The notes beneath the pieces are model-generated. The model was not told the origin of the DNA. It saw only the letters and a list, made by a program, of their open reading frames with translations, and ran no database searches. Shown here in pieces: positions 25,886 to 34,396 of a stretch of DNA of 64,000 nucleotides. The stretch's first letter is position 1. Each line of letters starts with the position of its first letter. This stretch comes from Oscillospiraceae bacterium (lineage in GTDB: Bacteria > Bacillota > Clostridia > Oscillospirales > Oscillospiraceae). Position numbers and translations under genes: made by a program. Where the stretch lies: positions 1 through 64,000 of the forward strand of contig JAFYAQ010000004.1 in NCBI GenBank assembly GCA_017540645.1. Reading direction: 5' to 3'.

Positions 25886-26463
25886 TCAACACCCAAAAAG
25901 TCAGCTTCGTCCGTTCGGCGGCGGAGAAGAAGAACTTTATTCACGACGGACGTCCCGGCGTGGTGTTCGCCGGGCGCTCCAACGTGGGCAAGTCCTCTCT
26001 GATCAACAGCCTTCTGAACCGGAAGAACTTCGCCCGGGTGGGTTCCACCCCCGGGAAAACGGCCCAGGTGAACTATTTCCTGGTGGACGGGATCTACTTC
26101 GTGGACCTGCCCGGCTACGGCTACGCCAAGGTCTCCGGGGACGAGCGGCGGCGCTGGGGCGTGCTGATGGAGGACTTTTTCTCCGATATCGGCCACATGG
26201 CCGCCGGCATCCATATCGTGGATATCCGCCACGCGCCTTCCGCGGACGATCAGACCATGCGGGAGTTCTTCCTGCGCTCGGGCCTTCGGTGCATCACGGT
26301 GGCCAATAAGGCGGACAAGCTGAAGAAGAGCGAGCTGGAGCCCTGTCTCCGGGCGATCCGCCAGGGCCTGGACCTGGGGGAGGGAGAGCTGCTGCTGCCC
26401 TACTCCTGCCAGAACAACACCGGTCGGGGCGAGCTGCTTTCTTTCATCGAAAAATCTCTTTGA
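25882..26463 (+). CDS. engB: Ribosome biogenesis GTP-binding protein EngB (YsxC)
   Basis: This 193-residue GTPase is essential for 50S assembly in B. subtilis. Motifs are G1 GRSNVGKSS (31-39), G2 region STPGKT, G3 DLPGYG and G4 NKAD. It overlaps lon by 4 bp (ATGA), the same lon-ysxC order as in Bacillus. The downstream 43 bp are T-rich without a stem. Confidence 0.96.
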   Translation: MINTQKVSFVRSAAEKKNFIHDGRPGVVFAGRSNVGKSSLINSLLNRKNFARVGSTPGKTAQVNYFLVDGIYFVDLPGYGYAKVSGDERRRWGVLMEDFFSDIGHMAAGIHIVDIRHAPSADDQTMREFFLRSGLRCITVANKADKLKKSELEPCLRAIRQGLDLGEGELLLPYSCQNNTGRGELLSFIEKSL

Positions 26464-26506
26464 TTGTTGTTTTTTCCCTTTGGATTTGTTACTATAGATC
26501 ATAGGT

Positions 26507-27196
26507 ATGAATGCTGTAACGAACATTTGGAATCATCTGGACTGGACGGTACCGCTCAGGCTCATCCTGGGCATCCTGCCGTCCCTGATCTGCATCACCC
26601 TCCATGAGCTGAGCCATGGCTATGTGGCCTGGCGTCTGGGCGATCCCACGGCAAAAAACGCCGGTCGTCTGACCCTGAACCCCATTCGCCACATCGACCC
26701 CATGGGCCTTTTGATGATGCTGGTCTTCCACTTCGGCTGGGCAAAGCCCGTGCCGGTGAATATGGCGTATTTCCGCCGTCCCAGGCGGGACATGGCCCTG
26801 ACGGCCCTGGCCGGGCCGGCCGCCAATCTGCTGATCGCCATCGTGTTCCTCTTCCTTTACGGACTGCTGTATATCCCGCTTTCCGGCGCCGCTCACATGG
26901 GCTGGCTGCTGGAGACGGTGGAGCTCACGGCGTATATCAGTCTGGCGCTGATGGTTTTCAACATCCTGCCCATCTCGCCCCTGGACGGCAGCAAGGTGCT
27001 CTACTCCTTTCTGCCGGAGGAGAGTTACTATAAGCTGATGCGCTATGAGCGCTACGGTATGCTGGCGCTGTTTGCCCTGGTGGCTACCGGCGTGCTGGGC
27101 TCGCCCCTGTCCGCCGCCACGAATTGGGTATACGACAAGCTTTTTGTCATCGCCCAGCAGGGCTTTGATCTTTATAAGGTGTTGGCCAAGCTATGA
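26507..27196 (+). CDS. Site-2 protease family membrane metalloprotease (M50)
   Basis: This 229-residue intramembrane zinc protease has motif HELSH (H33, E34, H37) in the first hydrophobic segment and the third metal ligand D160 in PISPLDG near the C-terminal helices. About five membrane segments are present and there is no PDZ or CBS domain, so this is the short YwhC/Rv-like type. The substrate is unknown. It is followed by scpA with a 4-bp overlap, an order common in clostridia. Confidence 0.88.
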   Translation: MNAVTNIWNHLDWTVPLRLILGILPSLICITLHELSHGYVAWRLGDPTAKNAGRLTLNPIRHIDPMGLLMMLVFHFGWAKPVPVNMAYFRRPRRDMALTALAGPAANLLIAIVFLFLYGLLYIPLSGAAHMGWLLETVELTAYISLALMVFNILPISPLDGSKVLYSFLPEESYYKLMRYERYGMLALFALVATGVLGSPLSAATNWVYDKLFVIAQQGFDLYKVLAKL

Positions 27197-27966
27197 CACA
27201 GGAACCGAGTTACCATTTGGAGGGCGTGATCCGCTCCAAGGACGAGATGGAGGACTTTACCGGGCCTCTGGACCTGATACTGCTCCTGCTCTCCCGGGAC
27301 AAGATCGAGATCCGGGATATCCAGATCTCCGTGCTGCTGGATCAGTATCTGGACTATCTTCGCATGATGAAGGAGATGGACCTGGATATCGCCAGCGAGT
27401 TTGTCCAGATGGCTTCTCATCTTGCCTACATCAAGACGAAAATGCTCCTGACGGAGGAGAAAGAGCCCACGGAGATGGAGCTGCTGGTCTCCGCCCTGGA
27501 GCAGTTGAAGGCCCGGGACACCATGACCGCCCTGCGCTCTGTGGCGCCGGAACTGGGAGAGCGGATCGAGCAGGGCGCCCGCTTCCAGACCCGCGGACCG
27601 CTGCCGCTGCCGAGCCGGCCCTATGACTATCATCACGAGCCCCGGGAGCTGATCGCCGCTCTGGCCCAGATCCTGCTGCGCGGCACCGGCGAGGTGGCCC
27701 CGGAGGACGACGGGCTCCGCCGGGCGGCTCCCAAGCCCATCATCTATCACGTCCGGGACAAGAGCCGGGAGATCAGGTCGCTCCTCCGGGAGCGGGGGCA
27801 CATCAGCCTTCAGGAGCTTTTCACCCTCTGCCGCAGCCGCAGCGAGCTGGTGGCCGCCTTCCTCTCGGTGCTGGAGCTTTGCTCCGCCGGGGACGTCCGG
27901 GTCAGCGGTGAGCGGGGCAGTTATGAGGTCTATGAGACCGAACAGGAGCAGGAGCAGTCGGAATAA
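27193..27966 (+). CDS. scpA: Segregation and condensation protein A
   Basis: This 257-residue kleisin bridges the two heads of the SMC dimer in the bacterial condensin complex. The N-terminal FTGPLDLILLLLSRDKIEI (22-40) and the DLDIASEFVQMASHLAYIKTKMLL region that binds SMC are typical; the C-terminal winged helix closes the ring. It ends one base into the start codon of scpB. Confidence 0.95.
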   Translation: MTQEPSYHLEGVIRSKDEMEDFTGPLDLILLLLSRDKIEIRDIQISVLLDQYLDYLRMMKEMDLDIASEFVQMASHLAYIKTKMLLTEEKEPTEMELLVSALEQLKARDTMTALRSVAPELGERIEQGARFQTRGPLPLPSRPYDYHHEPRELIAALAQILLRGTGEVAPEDDGLRRAAPKPIIYHVRDKSREIRSLLRERGHISLQELFTLCRSRSELVAAFLSVLELCSAGDVRVSGERGSYEVYETEQEQEQSE

Positions 27967-28565
27967 TGGATAGCAGAGAGATTACCCCGGCCCTGGAGGC
28001 CATTCTCTTCACGGCGGGGGACAGTGTGGAAATTTCCCGGATCGGCAAGGTCCTGGGCGCGGAACCCTGGGATGTCCGCCAGGCGGCGGAGGAACTGGCC
28101 CGGGAGTATGAGACCCAGGGACGGGGCATCCGTCTTCTACGTCTGGAGGACAAGCTGCAGATGGTCAGCGCCCCCGACTATGACGAGGCGGTGAACCGCT
28201 GCCTGGAAAAGCGGCGGGCGCCCAAGCTCTCGCCCACGGCCCTGGAGGTCCTCTCCATTGTGGCCTATTACCAGCCGGTGACCCGGGCGTATATCGAGCA
28301 GCTCCGGGGCTCGGACAGCTCCTATACCGTGGCGGTCCTCTCGGAACGGGGCCTGATCGCCCCGGTGGGACGGCTGGAGGCGCCGGGACGTCCGGTGCTG
28401 TTCGGCACCACCGAGCAGTTCCTGCGCATGATGGGCATCTCCTCCATCGAAGAACTGCCGCCCCTGCCGAACATCGCGGTGGGCGAGGGCATCCAGGAAC
28501 TGCAGGCGGCCATCGAGGCGGCCGGTGAAAAGCAGGAGCAGCTGGAGATCACAGAGCTGACGTAA
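27966..28565 (+). CDS. scpB: Segregation and condensation protein B
   Basis: This 199-residue partner of ScpA forms a dimer of two winged-helix domains each and completes the SMC complex. The segments LEAILFTAGDSVEI and LSPTALEVLSIVAYYQPVTRAYIEQLRG are family signatures. Its start overlaps the scpA stop by one base. Confidence 0.95.
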   Translation: MDSREITPALEAILFTAGDSVEISRIGKVLGAEPWDVRQAAEELAREYETQGRGIRLLRLEDKLQMVSAPDYDEAVNRCLEKRRAPKLSPTALEVLSIVAYYQPVTRAYIEQLRGSDSSYTVAVLSERGLIAPVGRLEAPGRPVLFGTTEQFLRMMGISSIEELPPLPNIAVGEGIQELQAAIEAAGEKQEQLEITELT

Positions 28566-28617
28566 ACGACAGGGAACAAAAACGAAAGGGAGGTGAGGGG
28601 CCATTATCGGACGGATA

Positions 28618-29295
28618 TTGCTGATCCTTTTGCTTTTGCTGATCGTTTTGATCTTTTTCGTCCCCTATGGAGTGGATCTGGCTTTCGCCGACGGGGTCTT
28701 TCGCCTGGGAGTCCGGGCCGGCCCCGTCCGCATCGGACTCTATCCTCCCTCCCCGCTGATCCAAAAGCTCCTGTCGAAAAAACAAAAGGGGAAAAAGCCG
28801 AAGCAGGAGCCGGAGCAGAGCGAGGAAGCCCCCAAGCCCGAGCCGCTGGACAAGACCGAGAAGATACCCAAAAAACGGGAGTGGGATCTGGACACCATCC
28901 TGGCGCTGCTGAAAATGGGCATCCACGCCGTACGGCGCTTTTTCCGCAGCTTTACGGTGGATTTCTTTCAGCTCCATCTGCTGCTGGCCTCCAACGACCC
29001 CTATACCACGGCCATGGAGTACGCTGCGGCCTGTTCCGCAGTGGAGGCTTTGCCCGCCATGTGCGCCGACGCGATCCGGGTCCGGCGGCGGGACATTCAG
29101 ATCGGCTCGGATTTTCTCACGGAAAAGCCGCAGATCAAGCTGCGTCTTGTCCTGACGCTCCAGCTCTTCCGCCTGGTCCACCTGGCGGTGGCGCTGGCGG
29201 CGGAGTTTATCGCCTGGAAAATCAAAACCCGCAGAGCAAACGCTGCGGCTGCATCGGAAAGGAAGGCTGACAATGGAAGACACAAGGTTCAATGA
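28618..29295 (+). CDS. DUF2953 membrane protein (YtfI-like)
   Basis: This protein of about 225 residues has an N-terminal transmembrane helix (LLILLLLLIVLIFFV), a charged KKQKGKKPKQEPEQ linker, and a C-terminal part with a second hydrophobic segment. The function is unknown. In Bacillus the homologue ytfI lies next to ytfJ, as here, which links it to sporulation. The start is uncertain. TTG 28618 has its ribosome-binding site (GGGAGGTG, about 28586-28593) 24 bp away, while an in-frame ATT at 28603 is only 9 bp from it. The 3' end overlaps ytfJ by 23 bp. Confidence 0.75.
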   Translation: MLILLLLLIVLIFFVPYGVDLAFADGVFRLGVRAGPVRIGLYPPSPLIQKLLSKKQKGKKPKQEPEQSEEAPKPEPLDKTEKIPKKREWDLDTILALLKMGIHAVRRFFRSFTVDFFQLHLLLASNDPYTTAMEYAAACSAVEALPAMCADAIRVRRRDIQIGSDFLTEKPQIKLRLVLTLQLFRLVHLAVALAAEFIAWKIKTRRANAAAASERKADNGRHKVQ

Positions 29296-29641
29296 GGTCA
29301 TGGACGCCACGGTTTCCAAGATCCGGGAACTGGCGGACGCCAACACCGTCATCGGCAAGCCCATCCAGACACCGGACGGGATCACCGTGATCCCCATCTC
29401 CCGGGTGACCCTGGGCTTCGGTACCGGCGGCACCTCCGGCAGCAAGGGCATTTCCTTCACCGGCGGCAACGGCGGCGGCGTTAAAGTGGAGCCCATCGGC
29501 TTTTTTGTCATCAAGGACGGCAACTGCCGCATGATCAGCGTGGCGCCGCCTCCGCTGACCACTATGGACCGCATCGTGGAGATGATGCCGGACGTGCTGG
29601 ACAAGGTGGACGGCATCGTCAACAAGAATAAGGAAGAATAA
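29273..29641 (+). CDS. ytfJ: GerW family sporulation protein YtfJ
   Basis: This 122-residue protein has the conserved core GKPIQTPDGITVIPISRVTLGFG, then a Gly-rich GTGGTSGSKG/GGNGGG stretch and FFVIKDG. Homologues are made in the forespore and are needed for normal germination with some germinants in Bacillus. Its presence indicates a spore former. It overlaps the preceding DUF2953 gene. Confidence 0.92.
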   Translation: MEDTRFNEVMDATVSKIRELADANTVIGKPIQTPDGITVIPISRVTLGFGTGGTSGSKGISFTGGNGGGVKVEPIGFFVIKDGNCRMISVAPPPLTTMDRIVEMMPDVLDKVDGIVNKNKEE

Positions 29642-29662
29642 ACCGGCCCCTGTCCGGCAAAC

Positions 29663-29700
29663 ATAAGCACCGCCCGAAACAAACGATGGGTGGTGCTTAT
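29663..29700 (+). promoter_or_regulatory. Hairpin spanning the start region of dacB
   Basis: A 13-bp stem with one G-T pair (29663-29675 with 29688-29700) has a 12-nt loop and is followed by TTTG. The two in-frame GTG codons (29690, 29693) lie in the 3' arm, and a TTG start (29702) follows directly. It may be a weak terminator for ytfJ or a translation control element. Confidence 0.45.
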
Positions 29701-29701
29701 T

Positions 29702-30757
29702 TTGAAACGGACGATCCTTATCTCTTTGCTGGTAGGCAGCCTTCTGACCCTCTCCGCCCCGGCGGCCGATCCGCGCCCCGGGGACTCCGCCGCCTCCATG
29801 ATCCTGCTCCACGGGGACACCGGTCGGGTGCTGGCGGAGAGGGACGCGGACACGCCCCGGCTGATCGCCAGCACCACAAAGCTTATGACCGCCCTGGCTA
29901 CGGCGGTACAGGGCCGGCTGGACGCCTCCGTGGAGATCCGCCCGGAATGGACGGCGGTGGAGGGCTCCTCCATGTATCTCCGGCCCGGGGAGAGCTACAC
30001 CCGCCGGGAACTGCTGACGGGACTGCTCCTGGCCTCCGGGAACGACGCCGCTCTGGCCGTGGCCGGGAGCGCGGACGGGGGCGCGGAGGCCTTTGTCCAG
30101 CGGATGAACGCCATGGCCCGGGAACTGGGGATGGAGAACAGCCATTTCGTAAACCCCCACGGCCTGGACGCCCCCGACCATTATTCCACCGCCCGGGATC
30201 TGGGCCGGCTGATGATCCGGGTGATGGCGGAGCCTGTCCTCCGGGAGATCCTCTCGCTTCCGTCGGCGGAGATCCACGGCCGGGTCTACCGAAACCACAA
30301 CAAGCTCCTGGACCTGTGCCCGGGGGTCAACGGGGGAAAGACCGGCTACACCCTGGCCGCCGGACGCTGCCTGGTCACCAGCTGCGAGCGGGACGGACTG
30401 TGGCTCGTGTGCGTCACGCTCTCGGACAAAAAGGACTGGGACGACCACCGGGCGCTTTATGACTGGGCTTACGGGAACTATCGGGCCTTCCTCCCGGATA
30501 CGGCCGGCATCCCGCCGGTGGAGGTGATCTCCGGGGAGCGGGACCGGGTCGACGCCGTGTGCGAGACCCTGCCCCGGCTCTGCCTGGGGGAGGGAGAACG
30601 GGCCGTGCTCCGCTGTACGCTGCCGGACTTCGTTTTCGCTCCGGTCAAGGCCGGAGAACCGGCGGGGACGGCGGCGCTGCTGCTCAATGGGGAAAAAACG
30701 TACACCGCCGCCCTCCGCTGGCGGAGCGACGTGGGCGCGAAAATGCCCTCGCAATAG
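29702..30757 (+). CDS. D-alanyl-D-alanine carboxypeptidase (PBP, S11 family)
   Basis: This secreted enzyme of about 351 residues trims the terminal D-Ala from peptidoglycan stem peptides. A signal peptide (MKRTILISLLVGSLLTLSAPA) leads into the S11 domain with S57TTK60, S112GN114 and K213TG, then a beta-rich C-terminal domain. Placed between ytfJ and rluB it matches the DacB/DacF group linked to spore cortex in Bacillus, though no spmA/spmB follow. The start is uncertain: TTG 29702 gives the cleanest signal peptide; GTG 29690 or 29693 add VLIL-type residues. Confidence 0.88.
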   Translation: MKRTILISLLVGSLLTLSAPAADPRPGDSAASMILLHGDTGRVLAERDADTPRLIASTTKLMTALATAVQGRLDASVEIRPEWTAVEGSSMYLRPGESYTRRELLTGLLLASGNDAALAVAGSADGGAEAFVQRMNAMARELGMENSHFVNPHGLDAPDHYSTARDLGRLMIRVMAEPVLREILSLPSAEIHGRVYRNHNKLLDLCPGVNGGKTGYTLAAGRCLVTSCERDGLWLVCVTLSDKKDWDDHRALYDWAYGNYRAFLPDTAGIPPVEVISGERDRVDAVCETLPRLCLGEGERAVLRCTLPDFVFAPVKAGEPAGTAALLLNGEKTYTAALRWRSDVGAKMPSQ

Positions 30758-30790
30758 ATAGAGTGATCGTTTTGGAAGGGAGGCCGTGCT

Positions 30791-31495
30791 ATGCGGCTGC
30801 AAAAATATATCGCCTCCTGCGGCGTCTGCTCCCGTCGGCGGGCGGAGGAGCTGATCCGCGCGGGGCATGTCACGGTGAACGGACGCGCCGCCTCCCTGGG
30901 GGAGAGCGTGGAGGAGGGGGACGCCGTCTGCCTGGACGGGAAAAAGCTGACGCCGCCCGCCTCCCGTACATATGTCATGCTCAACAAGCCCCGGGGTTAC
31001 GTGACCACCGCCTCCGACGAGCACGGCCGTCCCACGGTGCTGTCCCTGGTAAAGGACGCCGGCGTGCGTCTTTTTCCCGTGGGCCGTCTGGATTTCGAGA
31101 GCGAGGGCCTGCTGATTCTGACCGACGACGGGGACATGGCCCAGCGCCTGGCCCACCCGTCCCACGGCGTCGCCAAGACCTATCGGGTTACCGTCCGGGG
31201 CACGGACATCGCCGCGGCGGCGGAAGGGCTGCGCCGCCCCATGACCTGGGAGGGCGTTGCCTACCGGGCGGCGGAGGTGCGCATCGTCCGCGCCTCCGAA
31301 GACCGGGCGGTGCTGGACGTGACCGTACGGGAGGGGAAGAATCGGGAGGTGCGCAACATGTGCGCCGCCGTGTCCCTGCGCGTGGAACGCCTGGTCCGCA
31401 TCCGCCAGGGGGAGCTCGCTCTGGGCGCGCTGCCCTCCGGCGAGTGGCGCTATCTGACGGAGAAGGAGATGGAATTCCTGCGTTCTCTGGAATAA
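30791..31495 (+). CDS. rluB: 23S rRNA pseudouridine synthase RluB-type
   Basis: This 234-residue RsuA-family enzyme converts a uridine of 23S rRNA (U2605 in E. coli) to pseudouridine. An N-terminal S4 domain (RLQKYIASCGVCSRRRAEEL) binds RNA; the catalytic aspartate is D101 in GRLDFESEGLL. RluB and RluE/F are close relatives, so site choice is inferred from the neighbourhood (dacB-rluB as in Bacillus). GGGAGG precedes ATG 30791. Confidence 0.9.
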   Translation: MRLQKYIASCGVCSRRRAEELIRAGHVTVNGRAASLGESVEEGDAVCLDGKKLTPPASRTYVMLNKPRGYVTTASDEHGRPTVLSLVKDAGVRLFPVGRLDFESEGLLILTDDGDMAQRLAHPSHGVAKTYRVTVRGTDIAAAAEGLRRPMTWEGVAYRAAEVRIVRASEDRAVLDVTVREGKNREVRNMCAAVSLRVERLVRIRQGELALGALPSGEWRYLTEKEMEFLRSLE

Positions 31496-31541
31496 AACGC
31501 CGGATTTCTGCCGGAAGGACCGGCATAAATGCAGGTTTTCC

Positions 31542-31570
31542 TTGCATTTCCTTCAAAAAAGGCATAGAAT
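31542..31570 (+). promoter_or_regulatory. Promoter of the rpiR-type gene
   Basis: TTGCAT (31542-31547) and TAGAAT (31565-31570) are 17 bp apart, about 50 bp before the TTG start. Confidence 0.65.
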
Positions 31571-31621
31571 AAACCACAATATGACGATTAAGCGGAGAGA
31601 CGGAAAGAAGGGAAGTCACGC

Positions 31622-32488
31622 TTGGACAGGGATATTCTCTCTCTCATGAACCGGGAGAGCCATCGCTTTTCCAAGGGGCAGCGGATGATCTGCCGGTACA
31701 TCACGGAAAATTATGACAAGGCCGCTTTTATGACGGCCGGCCGGCTGGGCCAGGCGGTGGGCGTCAGCGAATCTACGGTGGTCCGCTTTGCCACAGAGCT
31801 GGGCTTTGACGGCTATCCCGAGATGCGCCGGGCCATGCAGGAGATGGTCCGCAGCCGGCTGACGGCGGTGCAGCGCATCGAGGTCGCCAACGAGCAGCTC
31901 GGACAGGGCAACCTCCTGGAGGCGGTGCTGACCACAGACATGGACAGACTGCGCTCCACCCTGGAGGAGATCGACGCCGAGAGCTTTGACCGGGCTGTGG
32001 AGATGATCCTGAACGCCCGCACCATCTACATCCTGGGCATGCGCTCCTCCACGTCACTGGCCAGTTTCCTGGGCTTTTATCTCAACCTTCTGCTGGACAA
32101 TGTACGGCTGGTGCAGGACACCTCGGCGGGGGAGATCTATGATCAGCTGTTTCGGATCGGCAAGGGGGATGTGTTCATCGGCATCAGCTTCCCCCGTTAT
32201 TCCTCCCGGACCATCCGTGCCATGCAGTTTGCCAAGTCCGCCGGGGCCCTTGCCATCGGCCTGACCGACGGCCCCAGCTCCCCCTTTGCCGACCTGGCGG
32301 ACGTAAATCTCTGCGCCAAGAGCGACATGGTCTCCTTCCTGGACTCCCTGGTGGCCCCCATGAGCCTGATCAATGCGCTGATCGTGGCCCTCGGCAACCG
32401 TCGGCCGGAGAGCCTGTCGGCCACCTTCCGCCGCCTGGAGGGGATCTGGGAGGCCCATGACGTGTATGAAAAGCTGGACGGCCAATGA
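31622..32488 (+). CDS. MurR/RpiR family transcriptional regulator
   Basis: This 288-residue regulator has an N-terminal RpiR helix-turn-helix (about 1-77, AGRLGQAVGVSESTVVRFATELGFDGYPEMR) and a C-terminal SIS domain (about 110-260), which in the family senses a sugar phosphate. No sugar-metabolism gene is near; it sits between rluB and the baiN-cmk operon, which overlap it, so it may control this operon or act elsewhere. The start is TTG 31622 with GAAGGGAAG upstream and its own promoter. Confidence 0.88.
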   Translation: MDRDILSLMNRESHRFSKGQRMICRYITENYDKAAFMTAGRLGQAVGVSESTVVRFATELGFDGYPEMRRAMQEMVRSRLTAVQRIEVANEQLGQGNLLEAVLTTDMDRLRSTLEEIDAESFDRAVEMILNARTIYILGMRSSTSLASFLGFYLNLLLDNVRLVQDTSAGEIYDQLFRIGKGDVFIGISFPRYSSRTIRAMQFAKSAGALAIGLTDGPSSPFADLADVNLCAKSDMVSFLDSLVAPMSLINALIVALGNRRPESLSATFRRLEGIWEAHDVYEKLDGQ

Positions 32489-33723
32489 AGTATGATGTCG
32501 TGATCGCCGGCGGCGGAGCTGCCGGACTGATGGCGGCGGTGGTATCCGCCCGCCGGGGCCTTCAGGTGCGGGTGCTGGAGCCCAACGGCAAAACCGGGAA
32601 AAAGCTCCGCATCACCGGCAAGGGCCGCTGCAACCTGACCAGCGACAGCGAGCCGCGTCCATTCCTGGAGAGCATCTGCACCAACGCCAAATTCCTCCGC
32701 AGCGCCCTGTACGCCTTCCCGCCCTCCGCCGTCATGGCCTTTTTTGAGGAGTTGGGAGTGCCCTTGAAAACCGAACGGGGAGCCCGGGTGTTCCCCGTCT
32801 CCGACCGGGCCGACGATGTGGCCGACGCCCTGGAGCGGGCCGCCCGGTCCGGCGGCGCGGAATTCGGACGGGAGCGGCTCCTCTCCGTCCGCACCGAGAA
32901 TGGCCGCGTTGCCGCCGCCGTCACGGACCGGGGAGAGATCGCCTGCCGTTCGCTGATCCTCTGCACCGGCGGCCTCTCCTATCCCGGCACCGGCTCCACC
33001 GGCGATGGTTACGAGATCGCCCGGGCCCTGGGCCATACGGTGGTCCCGCCCCGGGCCTCGCTGGTGCCGATGGAGGCGGAGCCCCTCTGCGCCCGTCTTC
33101 AGGGCCTTTCCCTGCGGAACATCGGCCTTTCCCTGTATGAGGGGGAAAAGCTTTTATACCGGGAGCAGGGGGAGATGCTCTTTACCCATTTTGGCGTCTC
33201 CGGCCCGCTGGTCCTGACCGCCAGCACCTACCTGCGCCGGGAGGATCTGCGGGGCTGCCGTCTGGAGCTGGACTTAAAGCCCGCTCTGAGCGAGGAAAAG
33301 CTGGACGAACGGCTGCTCCGGGATTTTGCCGAGAACCAGAACCGGGACTTTATCAACGCCCTGGACGCCCTGCTGCCCCAGAAGCTGATCGCCCCGGTGG
33401 TGGAGCTGTCCGGCATCCCGCCCCGCACCAAGGTGAACAGCGTCACCCGCGCCCAGCGCCAGCGCCTCCGGGAGCTCCTGAAGCGCTTTCCCATCCGGCT
33501 CATCCGGCTGCGTCCCGCGGCGGAGGCCATTGTCACCGCCGGCGGGGTGGACGTGTCCCAGGTGGACCCCCGGAGCATGGAGTCCCGGCTGGTTCCGGGT
33601 CTCTATTTTGCCGGGGAGCTGCTGGATTTGGACGGACGCACCGGCGGCTTCAATTTACAGATCGCATGGAGTACGGCCCATGCCGCCGCCCTCTCTGTGC
33701 GGGAAAGGGAAGACAATGAGTAA
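32485..33723 (+). CDS. BaiN/YhiN family NAD(P)/FAD-dependent oxidoreductase
   Basis: This 412-residue flavoprotein has an N-terminal Rossmann FAD motif (VIAGGGAAGLMAA), the KKLRITGKGRCNLTS signature of the HI0933/YhiN family, and a C-terminal DVSQVDPRSMESRLVPGLYFAGELLD with GGFNLQIAWSTA. The physiological reaction of most members is unknown; BaiN itself is associated with bile acid metabolism, but that role should not be assumed for a member next to cmk. It overlaps the regulator by 4 bp (ATGA) and cmk by 8 bp. Confidence 0.85.
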   Translation: MKYDVVIAGGGAAGLMAAVVSARRGLQVRVLEPNGKTGKKLRITGKGRCNLTSDSEPRPFLESICTNAKFLRSALYAFPPSAVMAFFEELGVPLKTERGARVFPVSDRADDVADALERAARSGGAEFGRERLLSVRTENGRVAAAVTDRGEIACRSLILCTGGLSYPGTGSTGDGYEIARALGHTVVPPRASLVPMEAEPLCARLQGLSLRNIGLSLYEGEKLLYREQGEMLFTHFGVSGPLVLTASTYLRREDLRGCRLELDLKPALSEEKLDERLLRDFAENQNRDFINALDALLPQKLIAPVVELSGIPPRTKVNSVTRAQRQRLRELLKRFPIRLIRLRPAAEAIVTAGGVDVSQVDPRSMESRLVPGLYFAGELLDLDGRTGGFNLQIAWSTAHAAALSVREREDNE

Positions 33724-34396
33724 GAATTTTGCCGTCGCCATCGACGGCCCCTCCGGCGCCGGGAAGAGCACCATCGCCCGTACCTGCGCCCAGACCCTCG
33801 GCTTCCTCTATGTGGACACCGGCGCGATCTATCGCACCGTGGGCCTGGCCGCCCTTCGTCGGGGACTGGACTCCCACGACAAGGGCGCGGTTTTGGCCAT
33901 TCTGCCGGAGCTGAACATCGAGCTGAGCCACGCCGCCGACGGGCTGCAGCACATGATGCTCGACGGCGAGGACGTGACCGCGGAGATCCGCCGCCCGGAG
34001 GTCTCTCTGGCCGCCTCCGCCGTGTCCGCCTACCCGGAGGTCCGCGCTTTCCTGATGGAGCTGCAGCGCTCCCTGGCCCGGACGCACACGGTCATTATGG
34101 ACGGCCGGGACATCGGCACCGTGGTGCTGCCCGACGCACCGCTGAAGATCTTTCTTACCGCCAGCGCCGAAGCCCGGGCCAAGCGCCGCTGGAAGGAGCT
34201 GAAGGAGAAGGGACGGGAACAGCCCTTTGAGGAGGTGCTGCGGGAGATGGAGCTGCGGGATAAAAACGACTCCGAGCGCGCCGCGGCCCCCCTGAAGGCC
34301 GCCGAGGACGCCGTGCTCCTGGACACCACCGCGCTGGATTTTCAGCAGAGCTGCGAAGCCGTTATGAAGCTGATCCGGGAGAGGTGGACGCCGTGA
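33716..34396 (+). CDS. cmk: Cytidylate kinase
   Basis: This 226-residue kinase phosphorylates CMP and dCMP with ATP. P-loop GPSGAGKST (11-19), VDTGAIYRTVG, and DGRDIGTVVLPDA are all present. I chose ATG 33716, which overlaps the baiN-type stop and gives the usual N-terminus AVAIDGPSGAGKS. It precedes plsC and ispH/rpsA, the common clostridial order. Confidence 0.96.
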   Translation: MSKNFAVAIDGPSGAGKSTIARTCAQTLGFLYVDTGAIYRTVGLAALRRGLDSHDKGAVLAILPELNIELSHAADGLQHMMLDGEDVTAEIRRPEVSLAASAVSAYPEVRAFLMELQRSLARTHTVIMDGRDIGTVVLPDAPLKIFLTASAEARAKRRWKELKEKGREQPFEEVLREMELRDKNDSERAAAPLKAAEDAVLLDTTALDFQQSCEAVMKLIRERWTP

